Assembly: GCA_963833465.1 (NCBI GenBank)
Contig: CAWHXW010000003.1
Coordinates: forward strand, 806,001 to 870,000
Length of the DNA: 64,000 nucleotides
Origin: Fen-1298 sp963833465
Lineage (GTDB): Bacteria > Bacteroidota > Ignavibacteria > UBA10030
Direction: 5' to 3'
The notes beneath the pieces were generated by a model. That model made no database searches and had not been told where the DNA came from. It saw nothing but the letters and a program-made list of their open reading frames with translations. Made by a program: the position numbers and the translations under genes. Below are positions 46,307 through 56,117 of the stretch, one piece after another (positions within the stretch are counted from its first letter, which is position 1; each line of letters opens with the position of its first letter).

Positions 46307-47641
46307 ATGCAAATTTCATCACTCATCGGGCTTACGCAGGAAATATTGGGAATTATTTTGAATTCAAAAAAACCTGCAGACATGCTCGTCGATATATTCT
46401 TTCGGTCGCATAAGTATCTTGGTTCTCATGATAGAAAATTCGTTGCAGAAACAACGTATGGCATCTTACGCAATCTGAGAAAATGTGAATTGATGGTTGC
46501 ATCAGCAGTTGCCGGATTAGATGAAATGCTGTGTGAACAAGATAAAATTATTTTTCTAATTATCTCTTATTTGTCTTTGCGAGGAAGAATGCAGGAAGTA
46601 ACCTCGGATAAAGTTTTATCAAAACTCAAACGAACAATGTCGGCGGAAAATGTAGAAAACATTTTCGATATGTTTGCGAAACCGGTTTCAATTCCGAAAG
46701 AATCATCTATTGCAAGAATAGGGACGGAATATTCATTCCCTGATTGGATGATACAAAGATTAATTGATCAGTACGGCGAAAGTGAAGCCGAGAAATTATG
46801 CAAAAGTCTCAACGAACAGGCACCCTTAACATTGCGTGTTAATACATTAAAAACGACTGTTCATAATTGTCAGGCAGAACTAAGTACACATGGAATTGAA
46901 ACAACGAAAACTTTGCTTTCTCCATTCGGCCTCAATCTTTCTAAATATGTAAATATATTTTCACTTCCCATATTTCGAGATGGATGGTTTGAAGTGCAGG
47001 ATGAAGGAAGTCAATTATTGCCATTTCTGGTCGATCCAAAACCGAATATAAAATTACTCGATTTATGTGCAGGAGCCGGCGGCAAGACCCTGGAGTTTGC
47101 AGCATTAATGAAGAATCGTGGAGAAATCTTCGCAACAGATGTTAACAGTTTTCGTCTTGAGGAATTGCGTAAGCGTACCAAGCGTGCGGGTGTGCAAAAT
47201 GTTCGTGTTAAAGCAATTCAGGCTGTTGAAGATTTAGCCGAGCAATACTCTAATTTCTTTGATATTATATTTGTAGACGCACCTTGCACTGGGCTTGGTA
47301 CTATTCGCCGCAATCCCGGATTGAAATGGATTGTTACAGAACAAATGGTTAATGAGATGGCAGTTAAGCAAAGATCTATTCTTCATTCCTCCGTACCTTT
47401 CGTGAAAGAAGGAGGAAGAATAGTGTACGCAACATGCACATTGTTGAAACAAGAGAACGAAGATGTAGTAGAGAACTTTTTAATGATGCACCCGGAATTT
47501 AATATAGTCGAAGTAAATGAATTGCAAGTAAAATGTTTTGATAGATTTTTTGCTACAAATTCATTCTTCAAACTTCTTCCTCACATCAATGGCACTGATG
47601 GTTTCTTTTGCGCCATTCTTGAAAAGCAAGAGGTTCATTGA
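46307..47641 (+). CDS. rsmB: 16S rRNA m5C967 methyltransferase RsmB (Fmu/Sun family)
   Basis: The 444-residue protein has an N-terminal NusB-like RNA-binding domain (about 1-140; FVAETTYGILRNLRKCE), a ferredoxin-like linker and a SAM-dependent methyltransferase domain. Motif I is LLDLCAGAGGKTLEFA. The two catalytic cysteines lie in VDAPCTGLGTIRRNP and YATCTLLKQEN, the pair typical of RNA m5C methyltransferases. It modifies C967 of 16S rRNA in E. coli. No Shine-Dalgarno is visible: the ATG lies immediately behind a terminator T-run, so the leader is either very short or produced by readthrough. Confidence 0.9.
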   Translation: MQISSLIGLTQEILGIILNSKKPADMLVDIFFRSHKYLGSHDRKFVAETTYGILRNLRKCELMVASAVAGLDEMLCEQDKIIFLIISYLSLRGRMQEVTSDKVLSKLKRTMSAENVENIFDMFAKPVSIPKESSIARIGTEYSFPDWMIQRLIDQYGESEAEKLCKSLNEQAPLTLRVNTLKTTVHNCQAELSTHGIETTKTLLSPFGLNLSKYVNIFSLPIFRDGWFEVQDEGSQLLPFLVDPKPNIKLLDLCAGAGGKTLEFAALMKNRGEIFATDVNSFRLEELRKRTKRAGVQNVRVKAIQAVEDLAEQYSNFFDIIFVDAPCTGLGTIRRNPGLKWIVTEQMVNEMAVKQRSILHSSVPFVKEGGRIVYATCTLLKQENEDVVENFLMMHPEFNIVEVNELQVKCFDRFFATNSFFKLLPHINGTDGFFCAILEKQEVH

Positions 47642-47772
47642 TTCTCCAAAGATGTTTTGATATTTTAATAACAGTGATCAATTTTCAAAGCTTAGGGATC
47701 AGTTAAAAAGCAGAATAATTAAAACTGAATGATAAATGTCATAATTCTTATCTCAAATGAAAGGATAATGCG

Positions 47773-48285
47773 ATGAGGTTTATTTTTATTTTAGTATTTA
47801 TTGGAACAACATTTATAGGCTGTTCTAAACCAACCGCAGAGGAAATGTTCAATAAAGGCGTAGATGCTCAAAAGGCAGAACAATACGATGATGCAATTGC
47901 TTCTTACCAAGAACTTATAAATGCTTATCCTGATAGTGCACGCGCACCGGAAGCAGTTTATGCCGTCGGAGCAATTTATCAGAATCACAAACATTCATAT
48001 CATCAGGCAATTCAAGAATTTCGCCTTCTTATAGAAAAATATCCGAATCATGCCACAGCACCTAATGCGTCGTTTGTTATTGGATTTATCTATAATAATG
48101 AATTGAAGGTTATCGACTCGGCGCGGATCGCATATGAAGATTTTCTCAAAAGGTATCCTGAAAACCAGCTGGTGGGAGCTGTGCAGTTTGAATTAAATAA
48201 TCTTGGAAAGGATCCTGAAGAGATTTTGAATGCACAAACACAGATAGCAAAGAGCGAATCAAAAACTTCAAAGAAAAAACATTAG
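47773..48285 (+). CDS. TPR-containing outer-membrane lipoprotein (BamD/YbgF-like)
   Basis: The 170-residue protein has a lipoprotein signal with lipobox FIGC (Cys17). Three tetratricopeptide-like repeats follow: AEQYDDAIASYQELINAYPDS, trimmed here at the end of helix B, then SYHQAIQEFRLLIEKYPNH and DSARIAYEDFLKRYPEN, with a Lys-rich C-terminus. Proteins of this type act as periplasmic scaffolds in envelope machines such as Bam or Tol-Pal. At 170 residues it is shorter than BamD (about 240), so a general TPR lipoprotein is the safest call. Confidence 0.8.
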   Translation: MRFIFILVFIGTTFIGCSKPTAEEMFNKGVDAQKAEQYDDAIASYQELINAYPDSARAPEAVYAVGAIYQNHKHSYHQAIQEFRLLIEKYPNHATAPNASFVIGFIYNNELKVIDSARIAYEDFLKRYPENQLVGAVQFELNNLGKDPEEILNAQTQIAKSESKTSKKKH

Positions 48286-48364
48286 TGATCACGTAGTAGA
48301 GAAAATGGCGTACAATTAAGCGGTTTATAAATTTTTTAGATTGATTTTAATAGGTGACTGCTCT

Positions 48365-49261
48365 TTGAAAGAATCATTAAAATATCTTCAACCGGCCGTT
48401 ATTGCTCAGCTTGCGAATATGGAATTACGTGCGCGTTTAGTAGTGGAAGGATTTATCACTGGATTGCACAAAAGTCCATATCACGGCTTTAGTGTGGAAT
48501 TTACGGAACATCGCCAATATATGCCGGGTGATGAAATCAAACATATTGATTGGAAGGCATACGGTAAAACGGATCGTTTTTATATAAAACAATTTGAAGA
48601 AGAGACAAATCTTAAATCGTATCTGATCCTTGATGCAAGCCGGTCGATGGATTATGCATCGAAAGGAAACATTAAAAAGTTTGAATATGCTTCATACATC
48701 GCTGCCGCTTTGTCTTTTTTGATGATTGAACAGCGCGATTCAGTGGGGTTGACATTGTTCGACGAAGGGATTCGTATCTCATTACCACCGCGAGCGACTC
48801 GTTCATATTTGAAGGAAATTTTAAAAGAATTGGAATCTGCTAAACCCGAAAAAAAAACCGGTACATCGGCGTCATTAAATCTTATTGCTGAACAAATTAA
48901 GCGCCGCGGATTAGTTATTGTGTTAAGCGATTTATTTGATAAACCGGATTCGGTGATGACAGCGTTAAAACATTTTCGACACAAAGGACATGAAGTTGTA
49001 GTAATGCAGATATTAGACCCGCTGGAAAAATCATTTGCATTTGACGGAGATGCTATTTTTAAAGACTTAGAAACACATGAGGAATTAATGACACAGCCTT
49101 GGCATATTCAAACAGCATATCGACAATCAATGAAAGATTTTCTCGATTTCTACAAGCAGCAATGCAGCGATAATAACATCGATCATGTCCTATTAGATAC
49201 AAGCACACCTTTCGACAAAGCATTGTTTGAATATTTGAATAAACGGAAAAGAATGAATTGA
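48365..49261 (+). CDS. DUF58 domain protein (MoxR-associated type)
   Basis: The preferred start is TTG 48365, eight bases after AGGTGA (48352-48357); an upstream TTG at 48341 has no such site. The product of about 298 residues has the DUF58 signature HRQYMPGDEIKHIDWKAYGKTD and a von Willebrand A-like fold with a partial MIDAS motif LILDASRSMDYAS. In many Bacteroidota a MoxR ATPase and other VWA proteins accompany such genes; none is next to it here. It probably acts in envelope protein complex assembly, but that is inference from the family. Confidence 0.85.
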   Translation: MKESLKYLQPAVIAQLANMELRARLVVEGFITGLHKSPYHGFSVEFTEHRQYMPGDEIKHIDWKAYGKTDRFYIKQFEEETNLKSYLILDASRSMDYASKGNIKKFEYASYIAAALSFLMIEQRDSVGLTLFDEGIRISLPPRATRSYLKEILKELESAKPEKKTGTSASLNLIAEQIKRRGLVIVLSDLFDKPDSVMTALKHFRHKGHEVVVMQILDPLEKSFAFDGDAIFKDLETHEELMTQPWHIQTAYRQSMKDFLDFYKQQCSDNNIDHVLLDTSTPFDKALFEYLNKRKRMN

Positions 49262-49349
49262 AGATATAGATTACAGAATTCAAAAATACAGCAGGTAAGA
49301 GAGGTAATTAATTTATTCCGATCCCCAGTCTTTTATCCAGAATCTAAAA

Positions 49350-52259
49350 TTGCCAGAAGATAAAATTATAGTTCGCGGTGCGCGCGTGCACAATCTGAAA
49401 AATATCGATGTTGATATTCCGCGCGATTCATTAACTGTTATCACAGGTCTTTCGGGGTCAGGTAAATCGAGTTTGGCATTCGATACAATCTATGCCGAAG
49501 GACAACGCCGGTATGTTGAAAGTCTTTCTGCTTATGCCCGTCAGTTTCTCGATGTTATGGAACGTCCGGATGTTGATTTAATCGAGGGGCTTAGCCCGTC
49601 TATTTCTATCGAACAGAAAACTATCAGCACAAATCCGCGCTCGACAGTAGGAACTGTCACGGAGATCTACGATTACCTTCGTTTGCTCTTCGCGCGTGTT
49701 GGAACGCAGTTCTGTTATAACTGCGGCTGCAAAGTACAGCGGCAGTCTATTGATCAAATTATCGAAGTTATTCAAAATTACTCAAATGGTTCGAAGCTTC
49801 AGATTCTTGCACCTATAGTCAAAGGAAGAAAAGGACATTACCGGGAATTATTTGAGCGCATCGTTAAAGATGGATTTCTTCGTGTCCGGATTGATGGTGA
49901 AATAAGGCAAATCGAGAAAGGGATGAAAGTTGACCGCTATAAAATTCATACGATTGAAATTGTAGTTGACAGAATTGTATTGAAGAAGGAATTGCGTTCG
50001 CGTATTGCGGATTCGGTCGAGATGGCACTTCGTTATGGTGAGGGAGTGTTGATTGTCAATGATGGCGAGAAGGATCAGCTGTTCAGTCAAAAATCTTCTT
50101 GCCATCAATGCGGAATCAGTTATGAAGAACCGGCGCCGAGTTCGTTCTCATTTAACACGCCGGCTGGATATTGTCCTAAATGTGAAGGACTTGGTGAATT
50201 GCGATCGTTTGATATGAAATTGATAATTCCAAATGAGGATATTTCAATCAATCAAGAAGGACTTGCTCCAATGGGCAAGCCGCGCCAGACATGGATGTTC
50301 AGCCAGATTAATGCAGTGGCAAAGAAATATGGTTTTGATTTTGATACACCTATAAAAAATATTTCTGCTGAAGCGCGTAATGTACTATTCTTTGGATCAC
50401 ATAATGAAAAATTGGAAATTGAATATGTACATGATAAAACCGGACGCGTCCAAATTTACAAGCATCGCTTTGAAGGGTTGCTTAAAATGTTGGATCGTTG
50501 GTACGAAGACACATCTTCTAATCAGGTGCGGGATTGGGTAATATCTTTCATGACGACAAGTCCATGCGAGGTGTGCAATGGCGGCCGGCTGCGTAAGGAA
50601 AGTCTTGCTATCCGTTTAGAAAATGCGAAAACGGGAAGACAAACCAATATTCAGGAGGTGGTGAATCTTTCTATTGTTCAAGCCAAGCAATTTTTTGAAG
50701 ACCTTATATTTGGTTCGCGCGAAGAGGAAATTGCTCGTCAAATATTAAAAGAAATACGGCAGCGCTTAGACTTTCTGTTAAATGTCGGTCTAAGTTATCT
50801 CACGCTCAATCGTGTTGCACGTACACTCTCCGGAGGCGAAGGACAGCGTATTCGTCTCGCAACGCAAATTGGAACCCAGCTTGTTGGTGTTCTTTACATC
50901 TTAGATGAGCCGAGCATTGGTCTGCACCAACGCGACAATATTAAGTTGATTGATTCTCTAAAATCTCTCCGCAATTTAGGCAATACCGTTATTGTTGTCG
51001 AACATGACAAAGAGATGATTGAAAGCGCTGATTTTGTTATTGATCTTGGTCCACGCGCAGGGGAACACGGCGGACATGTTGTAATCACAGGAACACCAGA
51101 GCAAATAAAAAGTGTAAAGGAGAAAGGAAAAAGGAAAAAGGAAAAAGTTGTTTTTAAGAACTTGAATTCCCATCTTGAAATCATAAAACACAAGTCTATT
51201 ACATCAGCATATCTGCGTGGCGAGCACAGGATAGAAATTCCAAAAATACGAAGGCAGGGAAGTGGTAAGTTTATCTTCATAAAAGGAGCATCAGGAAACA
51301 ATTTAAAGAATATCTCTCTGCAAATTCCGCTTGCAAAATTTGTGTGCATCACCGGTGTAAGTGGTTCTGGTAAATCTACTCTTATCAATGAAACGCTTTA
51401 TCCGATTCTGTCTCGAAAGTTCTACAAGACAAAATTAGTACCGCTACACTATAAGTCTATAGATGGATTACAGTACATAGATAAAGTTATAGACATCGAC
51501 CAAACACCTATTGGTAGAACGCCTCGATCAAATCCGGCAACTTACACTGGACTATTTACACTTATACGAGATTTATTCACACAATTGCCCGAGGCACAGA
51601 TTCGTGGTTACAAAGCTGGACGCTTCAGCTTCAATGTTAAAGGCGGGAGGTGTGAAAATTGTGAAGGTGATGGAGTTAAGAGAATTGAAATGAATTTCTT
51701 GCCGGATGTATATGTTCATTGTGATGTCTGCAACGGGAAAAGATATAATCGTGAGACTCTTGAAGTGCACTATAAAGGAAAATCGATTGCCGATGTGTTG
51801 AATATGACTGTTGATGAAGCGATGGAACAGTTTAGCGAGCTGCCGCGAATTTATCGGCATCTGCAAACGCTTCACGATGTTGGAATGGGCTATGTTCATT
51901 TAGGTCAGCAAGCTACGACACTTTCCGGCGGCGAGGCACAGCGTGTGAAACTCTCAACTGAACTTTCTAAAATTGGTACCGGTAAAACGCTGTATATTCT
52001 CGATGAACCAACAACAGGTTTGCATTTTGAAGATATTCGGATGCTTCTTCTTGTGCTAAATAGATTAGTCGATAAAGGAAATACCGTTGTTGTTATTGAA
52101 CATAATCTCGATGTAATTAAAACCGCAGATTGGGTTATTGATTTAGGTCCGGACGGAGGAGACGAAGGAGGCGAAATTATCGTTGAAGGAACACCGGAAG
52201 AAATAACGTTGAATCAACGATCTTATACGGGAGAGTATTTAAAAAAGGCGTTAAAATAA
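49350..52259 (+). CDS. uvrA: UvrABC excision nuclease subunit A
   Basis: The gene starts at TTG 49350 with MPEDKIIVRGARVHNLKNI, the standard UvrA N-terminus. The 969-residue protein has two ABC ATPase modules (Walker A GLSGSGKSSLAFD and GVSGSGKSTLINE; signature LSGGEGQRIRLA and LSGGEAQRVKL) and zinc modules (CHQCGISY...CPKCEGLG and CENCEGDGVK). It is the damage-recognition subunit of nucleotide excision repair and works with UvrB and UvrC, not present here. A Lys-rich linker near residues 590-600 is encoded by a 7-bp tandem repeat. The gene converges on the minus-strand glycosylase, with 12 bp between stops. Confidence 0.97.
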   Translation: MPEDKIIVRGARVHNLKNIDVDIPRDSLTVITGLSGSGKSSLAFDTIYAEGQRRYVESLSAYARQFLDVMERPDVDLIEGLSPSISIEQKTISTNPRSTVGTVTEIYDYLRLLFARVGTQFCYNCGCKVQRQSIDQIIEVIQNYSNGSKLQILAPIVKGRKGHYRELFERIVKDGFLRVRIDGEIRQIEKGMKVDRYKIHTIEIVVDRIVLKKELRSRIADSVEMALRYGEGVLIVNDGEKDQLFSQKSSCHQCGISYEEPAPSSFSFNTPAGYCPKCEGLGELRSFDMKLIIPNEDISINQEGLAPMGKPRQTWMFSQINAVAKKYGFDFDTPIKNISAEARNVLFFGSHNEKLEIEYVHDKTGRVQIYKHRFEGLLKMLDRWYEDTSSNQVRDWVISFMTTSPCEVCNGGRLRKESLAIRLENAKTGRQTNIQEVVNLSIVQAKQFFEDLIFGSREEEIARQILKEIRQRLDFLLNVGLSYLTLNRVARTLSGGEGQRIRLATQIGTQLVGVLYILDEPSIGLHQRDNIKLIDSLKSLRNLGNTVIVVEHDKEMIESADFVIDLGPRAGEHGGHVVITGTPEQIKSVKEKGKRKKEKVVFKNLNSHLEIIKHKSITSAYLRGEHRIEIPKIRRQGSGKFIFIKGASGNNLKNISLQIPLAKFVCITGVSGSGKSTLINETLYPILSRKFYKTKLVPLHYKSIDGLQYIDKVIDIDQTPIGRTPRSNPATYTGLFTLIRDLFTQLPEAQIRGYKAGRFSFNVKGGRCENCEGDGVKRIEMNFLPDVYVHCDVCNGKRYNRETLEVHYKGKSIADVLNMTVDEAMEQFSELPRIYRHLQTLHDVGMGYVHLGQQATTLSGGEAQRVKLSTELSKIGTGKTLYILDEPTTGLHFEDIRMLLLVLNRLVDKGNTVVVIEHNLDVIKTADWVIDLGPDGGDEGGEIIVEGTPEEITLNQRSYTGEYLKKALK
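51126..51146 (+). repeat. Heptanucleotide tandem repeat (GGAAAAA)x3 inside uvrA
   Basis: Three exact copies of the 7-mer GGAAAAA run in tandem, preceded by near-copies (AGGAGAAA). They encode the basic linker KGKRKKEK. As the unit is not a multiple of three, gain or loss of one copy would shift the uvrA frame. Confidence 0.85.
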
Positions 52260-52271
52260 TTTTTTCTATTT

Positions 52272-52892
52272 TCAAATCTTCAATGGCTTAGATACCCATG
52301 GATTTCCCTTCACATAGAACCGCCATTTCTTTTCTAATCCGACACGAATACCAATTCTAACAGATCGTTCAATCAATTTAGATGGTATTGTTTTCGCTTT
52401 AAAAATAATGATTTCGCTATTAATTAAATTGACGCCATTCTCTGCTCGTGTTATGCCAAATGCCTGACAGAACTTTGCTGGACCGTTGGAAAGATTAATA
52501 AGTGATTTGTGATTAAGAGATTTAAGATTTAATGATTCGTTAGAGCCATAGCGATTTATTTTCATCAATTCAATTCCAGCTAAAGGTTCGACGGCGCGAA
52601 TTAATACTGCCTCTCCAATTCCTTCGTTTCCTGTAACTACGTTGGCGCAGAAATGCATGCCATAAGTAAAATAAACATACAAATGTCCGCCTTCCCAAAA
52701 CATCACGTCATTGCGTTTAGTTTTTCCATGAAAAGCATGTGATGCCGGATCTCCTTTGCAGTACGCCTCGACCTCAATAATTTTTCCGACCAGTAATTTT
52801 GCAGCGACTTTTCTTACAATGTGCTTACCGAGAAGGTCGCAAGCAACTTGGAGTGTGGGGCGAAGATAAAAAGAGCGGGGAAGCGGTTTCAA
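52272..52892 (-). CDS. 3-methyladenine DNA glycosylase (AAG/MPG family)
   Basis: The 206-residue protein matches the Mpg/AAG family: ACDLLGKHIVRK, the catalytic Glu in IIEVEAYCKGDPASHAF, and YVYFTYGMHFCANVVTG, where the Tyr intercalates DNA. GEAVLIRAVEPLAG and LSNGPAKFCQAFGI follow. It excises alkylated adenines and related lesions, beginning base excision repair. A short insertion between those last blocks carries a locally repeated LKSLNHKSL sequence. It converges on uvrA and precedes the YCF48-like gene on the minus strand, so repair genes cluster here. Start ATG at 52892. Confidence 0.9.
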   Translation of the reverse strand: MKPLPRSFYLRPTLQVACDLLGKHIVRKVAAKLLVGKIIEVEAYCKGDPASHAFHGKTKRNDVMFWEGGHLYVYFTYGMHFCANVVTGNEGIGEAVLIRAVEPLAGIELMKINRYGSNESLNLKSLNHKSLINLSNGPAKFCQAFGITRAENGVNLINSEIIIFKAKTIPSKLIERSVRIGIRVGLEKKWRFYVKGNPWVSKPLKI

Positions 52893-52991
52893 TTAGCAAT
52901 GTACAATTATAAGTGATCAAATAAAAATATGAATTTACAATTCCATTTACTTCATTCATGAATAGATGGAAGAACGAGCAACAATTCACTT

Positions 52992-54884
52992 TCAATTAAT
53001 TGTTAAACCAAAAAGCGATAATGGGAAATCCGTTTCCACCTTAGCCCAATTGGTTCCACCGTTTGTCGTTCTAAGAATTATTCCGCTAGAACCTACAATG
53101 ATGCCCCGTTTTTCGTCAAAGAATTGAACAGCGCGCAAATCGTTTGTAGATTGACTTGTTATCTGCGTCCAATTTATTCCGCCGTCCAGTGTGTTTAGAA
53201 TAGTCCCTTCTGTTCCAACTATGAATACATTAGTTGTATCGATGCAGAAAGCGTCAAATAATTCCTTTGTAGTTCCGCTTACTTGTGATATCCAAGTTTT
53301 GCCTTTGTCCGTAGAACGAAGAATTATTCCATCTGCACCAACGACTATAATTGTAGATTTGGAAAGTATCACAGCAGCATTTAGCCAGCTTACTGTTCCG
53401 CTTTCTTGCAATGCCCAAGTTATTCCGCCATCGTTAGTGGTTATAATTGTTCCATTTGCGCCCGCGGAAATACCAGCTTTATTGTCGATGAATTCAATAT
53501 CACGTAGATGATTGATCGTACCAGATTGCTGTTTGATCCATGTTATGCCGGCATTCGTCGTTCTAAGTATAATACCATAATCACCTACTACCATTCCAGT
53601 ATCGCTGCTAATAAAGCATGAATTGAATAAAGGTCTTGTAGTCGTGCTCAGTTGATTTATCCAAGTTGCTCCAGCATTACTTGTGCGAAGAATGACGCCG
53701 CCATTGCCGACAGCAGTTGCATTAGCTTGGTCTATAGCTTTGATTGACATAAGTGTGTTTTCTTCGTTTGCTCCGACGATTTTAGTCCACGTCGCACCGA
53801 AATCTTTAGATTGGAGAATAGTACCATTCGTACCAACGCTAGTTGCAATATTCTTTTTTTGAAATCCACCACTGAATAATGTAGTCCCCGCCAGAATAAC
53901 TGGTCTTTCCAATACAGGTGTTACAGCATTCCAAGTGACTGCACCGTCCGTCGTTCGAATAATAGTTTGCTGAGTTCCCACCGCGACACCAATCTTCGTA
54001 TTAGTAAATGCCGCCGCAATAATTGTGCTGCGCGTGAAACTATTTTGTTTTGACCAATTTGTTTCTTTTAAATTGGATGTAAGAATTGTGGCAGAACCTC
54101 CTACTGCGACAGAAAAATTTGAAGAAGGTAAAACCGCACAAAAAAGTGTTTGCGTTGTGCCGCTTGGTTCTAATGTCCAGCTTATTCCCCCATTTGTAGT
54201 TTGAAGAATTGTTCCATTCTCACCTGTAATGATTCCATTATTTAATCCATTAAATGATACAGAGTAAAAATTGTATGTGATGAATGAAGAAGAAAGATTC
54301 ATCCAAGTTTTTCCATCATCTGTTGTGCGAAGAATAGTTCCATGATCACCGACTACAATGCCAGTTTTATCGTCCATAAAAACAACACTATTAAAAGTAA
54401 GATGAACACCGCTTGTTTGCATAAACCAAAAAATTCCGCCATCGAGAGAATGATATATTACGCCATTTTCTCCAACCGCAGTGCCGGTTGCCTCATTGCT
54501 GAAGAAGATAGAGCGCAATGTTGTTGTTGAGTTGTTGAGCTGGTTAGTCCAAGATGTTCCGCCATTTGTTGTCATAAGTAGAACGCCATTTGCTCCCACG
54601 GCAAATCCGTGTGCAGTGTTGACAAATGCTACTCCATTCAACGGCGTTGTTATACGGTTAATATTGCGGTGCATAGACCACGTAATGCCCATATCAGTAG
54701 AACGTGCGATAGTCCCGCTATCGCCGACAGCTATCACAGTATTTGCATTAGAAAATGTTATTGCTTGAAATGATACCTTATCTGACAGCACATTCTGAGA
54801 ATAAACAAATTTCAACCCAGCTAAACTAATTACCCAACAGATGAAGATCATCCGCCCTGTAATATTTCGCTTATGCCTGTACAT
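52992..54884 (-). CDS. Secreted YCF48-like/BNR-repeat beta-propeller protein
   Basis: After a signal peptide (1-29) the 630-residue protein is built of about fourteen repeats of the type GTILRTTDDGKTW or GIILRTTNGGTNW, each ~42 residues. These are YCF48/BNR-type (Asp-box) blades, so probably two seven-bladed propellers. Plant and cyanobacterial YCF48 helps photosystem II assembly; in heterotrophic Bacteroidota the role is unknown, and many are T9SS-exported, though no T9SS tail is present here. A GAGGTG ribosome binding site precedes the ATG at 54884. It lies 22 bp after ruvB and may be in the same transcript. Confidence 0.82.
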   Translation of the reverse strand: MYRHKRNITGRMIFICWVISLAGLKFVYSQNVLSDKVSFQAITFSNANTVIAVGDSGTIARSTDMGITWSMHRNINRITTPLNGVAFVNTAHGFAVGANGVLLMTTNGGTSWTNQLNNSTTTLRSIFFSNEATGTAVGENGVIYHSLDGGIFWFMQTSGVHLTFNSVVFMDDKTGIVVGDHGTILRTTDDGKTWMNLSSSFITYNFYSVSFNGLNNGIITGENGTILQTTNGGISWTLEPSGTTQTLFCAVLPSSNFSVAVGGSATILTSNLKETNWSKQNSFTRSTIIAAAFTNTKIGVAVGTQQTIIRTTDGAVTWNAVTPVLERPVILAGTTLFSGGFQKKNIATSVGTNGTILQSKDFGATWTKIVGANEENTLMSIKAIDQANATAVGNGGVILRTSNAGATWINQLSTTTRPLFNSCFISSDTGMVVGDYGIILRTTNAGITWIKQQSGTINHLRDIEFIDNKAGISAGANGTIITTNDGGITWALQESGTVSWLNAAVILSKSTIIVVGADGIILRSTDKGKTWISQVSGTTKELFDAFCIDTTNVFIVGTEGTILNTLDGGINWTQITSQSTNDLRAVQFFDEKRGIIVGSSGIILRTTNGGTNWAKVETDFPLSLFGLTIN

Positions 54885-54906
54885 TTTTTCACCTCAGGTT
54901 CTGACG

Positions 54907-55959
54907 TTAGCTGTCAAACTCAATGTTTGATTGCTGCACCGATTCTCGTTTTGCTGAAATACCAAAATGTGAATAAGCAAGTGCTGTTGCCTCTCTGCCT
55001 CGAGAAGTACGTTTTAAAAACCCCTCTTGAATAAGATATGGTTCATATACTTCTTCCAGTGTTCCTGGCTCTTCACCAACAGCAACGGCAAGTGTACCAA
55101 TACCGACCGGTCCGCCATTATATTTTTTTATAATAGTTTGTAAAATGCGTTTATCCATTTCATCAAATCCGTGCTCATCCACTTCCAGTGCTTTAAGCGA
55201 AAATTTCGCAACTTCTTGTGTAATAATACCATCGAAGTGTGATAGCCGTACATCCGCTTGAGCAAAATCACGGCATCGTTTTAATAGACGATTGGCGATA
55301 CGCGGTGTTCCGCGAGAACGTTTAGCAATCTCCATCGTTGCATCCGATTTTGCCGTTATTGTTAGAATATTTGCCGAGCGACGAATAATGCTGTCTAATT
55401 GGTTATAAGAATAATAATCCAATCGATTTGTTATGCCAAATCGCGATCGCAAAGGTGAACTTAACAATCCGGCGCGTGTTGTAGCACCAACCAGAGTAAA
55501 TGGTTGAAGGCCAAGCTGAATTGTCTTTGCGCCAGGTCCGCTGTCTATTACAATATCAACTCTAAAATCTTCCATCGCAGAATATAAATATTCTTCTATC
55601 TTTGCCGGTACTCGGTGGATTTCGTCGATGAAGAGTACTTCAGATTCTTCAAGCGAAGTAAGAATGCCAGCGAGATCACCTGGTTTTTCCAGCGCAGGTC
55701 CAGATGTCATTTTAATTTCCGAACCCATTTCATGAGCAATGATATGGGCAAGCGTTGTTTTCCCAAGTCCTGGAGGACCTGTCAATAAAACATGATCAAG
55801 AGGTTCATTGCGCTGCCGTGCTGCCGTAATGAACACTTTCAGATTTTCAACAATTTTTTCTTGTCCAACAAAATCTGCGAGTGCAGACGGGCGTAACGTT
55901 TGATCGAGATCAAATTCTTGATCTAATCGTTCAGGTTTTGTCAAATTGGACTGTCTCAC
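54907..55959 (-). CDS. ruvB: Holliday junction branch-migration ATPase RuvB
   Basis: The 350-residue protein has all RuvB landmarks: TLRPSALADFVGQ, Walker A TGPPGLGKTTLA, Walker B VLFIDEIHR, sensor region TLVGATTRAGLLSSPLRSRF, the arginine finger in RGTPRIANRLL, and a C-terminal winged helix (KRTSRGREATALAY). RuvB hexamers drive branch migration with RuvA and hand the junction to RuvC. ruvA and ruvC lie just upstream on the same strand, with 158 bp between ruvA and ruvB. The family length is about 335-350, so it is complete. Confidence 0.97.
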   Translation of the reverse strand: MRQSNLTKPERLDQEFDLDQTLRPSALADFVGQEKIVENLKVFITAARQRNEPLDHVLLTGPPGLGKTTLAHIIAHEMGSEIKMTSGPALEKPGDLAGILTSLEESEVLFIDEIHRVPAKIEEYLYSAMEDFRVDIVIDSGPGAKTIQLGLQPFTLVGATTRAGLLSSPLRSRFGITNRLDYYSYNQLDSIIRRSANILTITAKSDATMEIAKRSRGTPRIANRLLKRCRDFAQADVRLSHFDGIITQEVAKFSLKALEVDEHGFDEMDKRILQTIIKKYNGGPVGIGTLAVAVGEEPGTLEEVYEPYLIQEGFLKRTSRGREATALAYSHFGISAKRESVQQSNIEFDS

Positions 55960-56117
55960 TTATGCAAAAGTACCAAGAACCGCAGAGAATTGCAATACAG
56001 CACTTGAAAAACATTTAATCTATGAGAGTTGAATTTCCCGTCTCTTGCGGCGAATTTATGTTAGATATTCCGATACTCGTTGACAGAGTATCGCATATTT
56101 CGTGCATTTCGGTCGAT

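Noticed and set aside
52992..54884. Regular repeats suggesting a CRISPR-like or satellite array
   Set aside because: The periodicity comes from the protein repeats of the YCF48-like gene; DNA copies diverge and there are no constant repeats with unique spacers.
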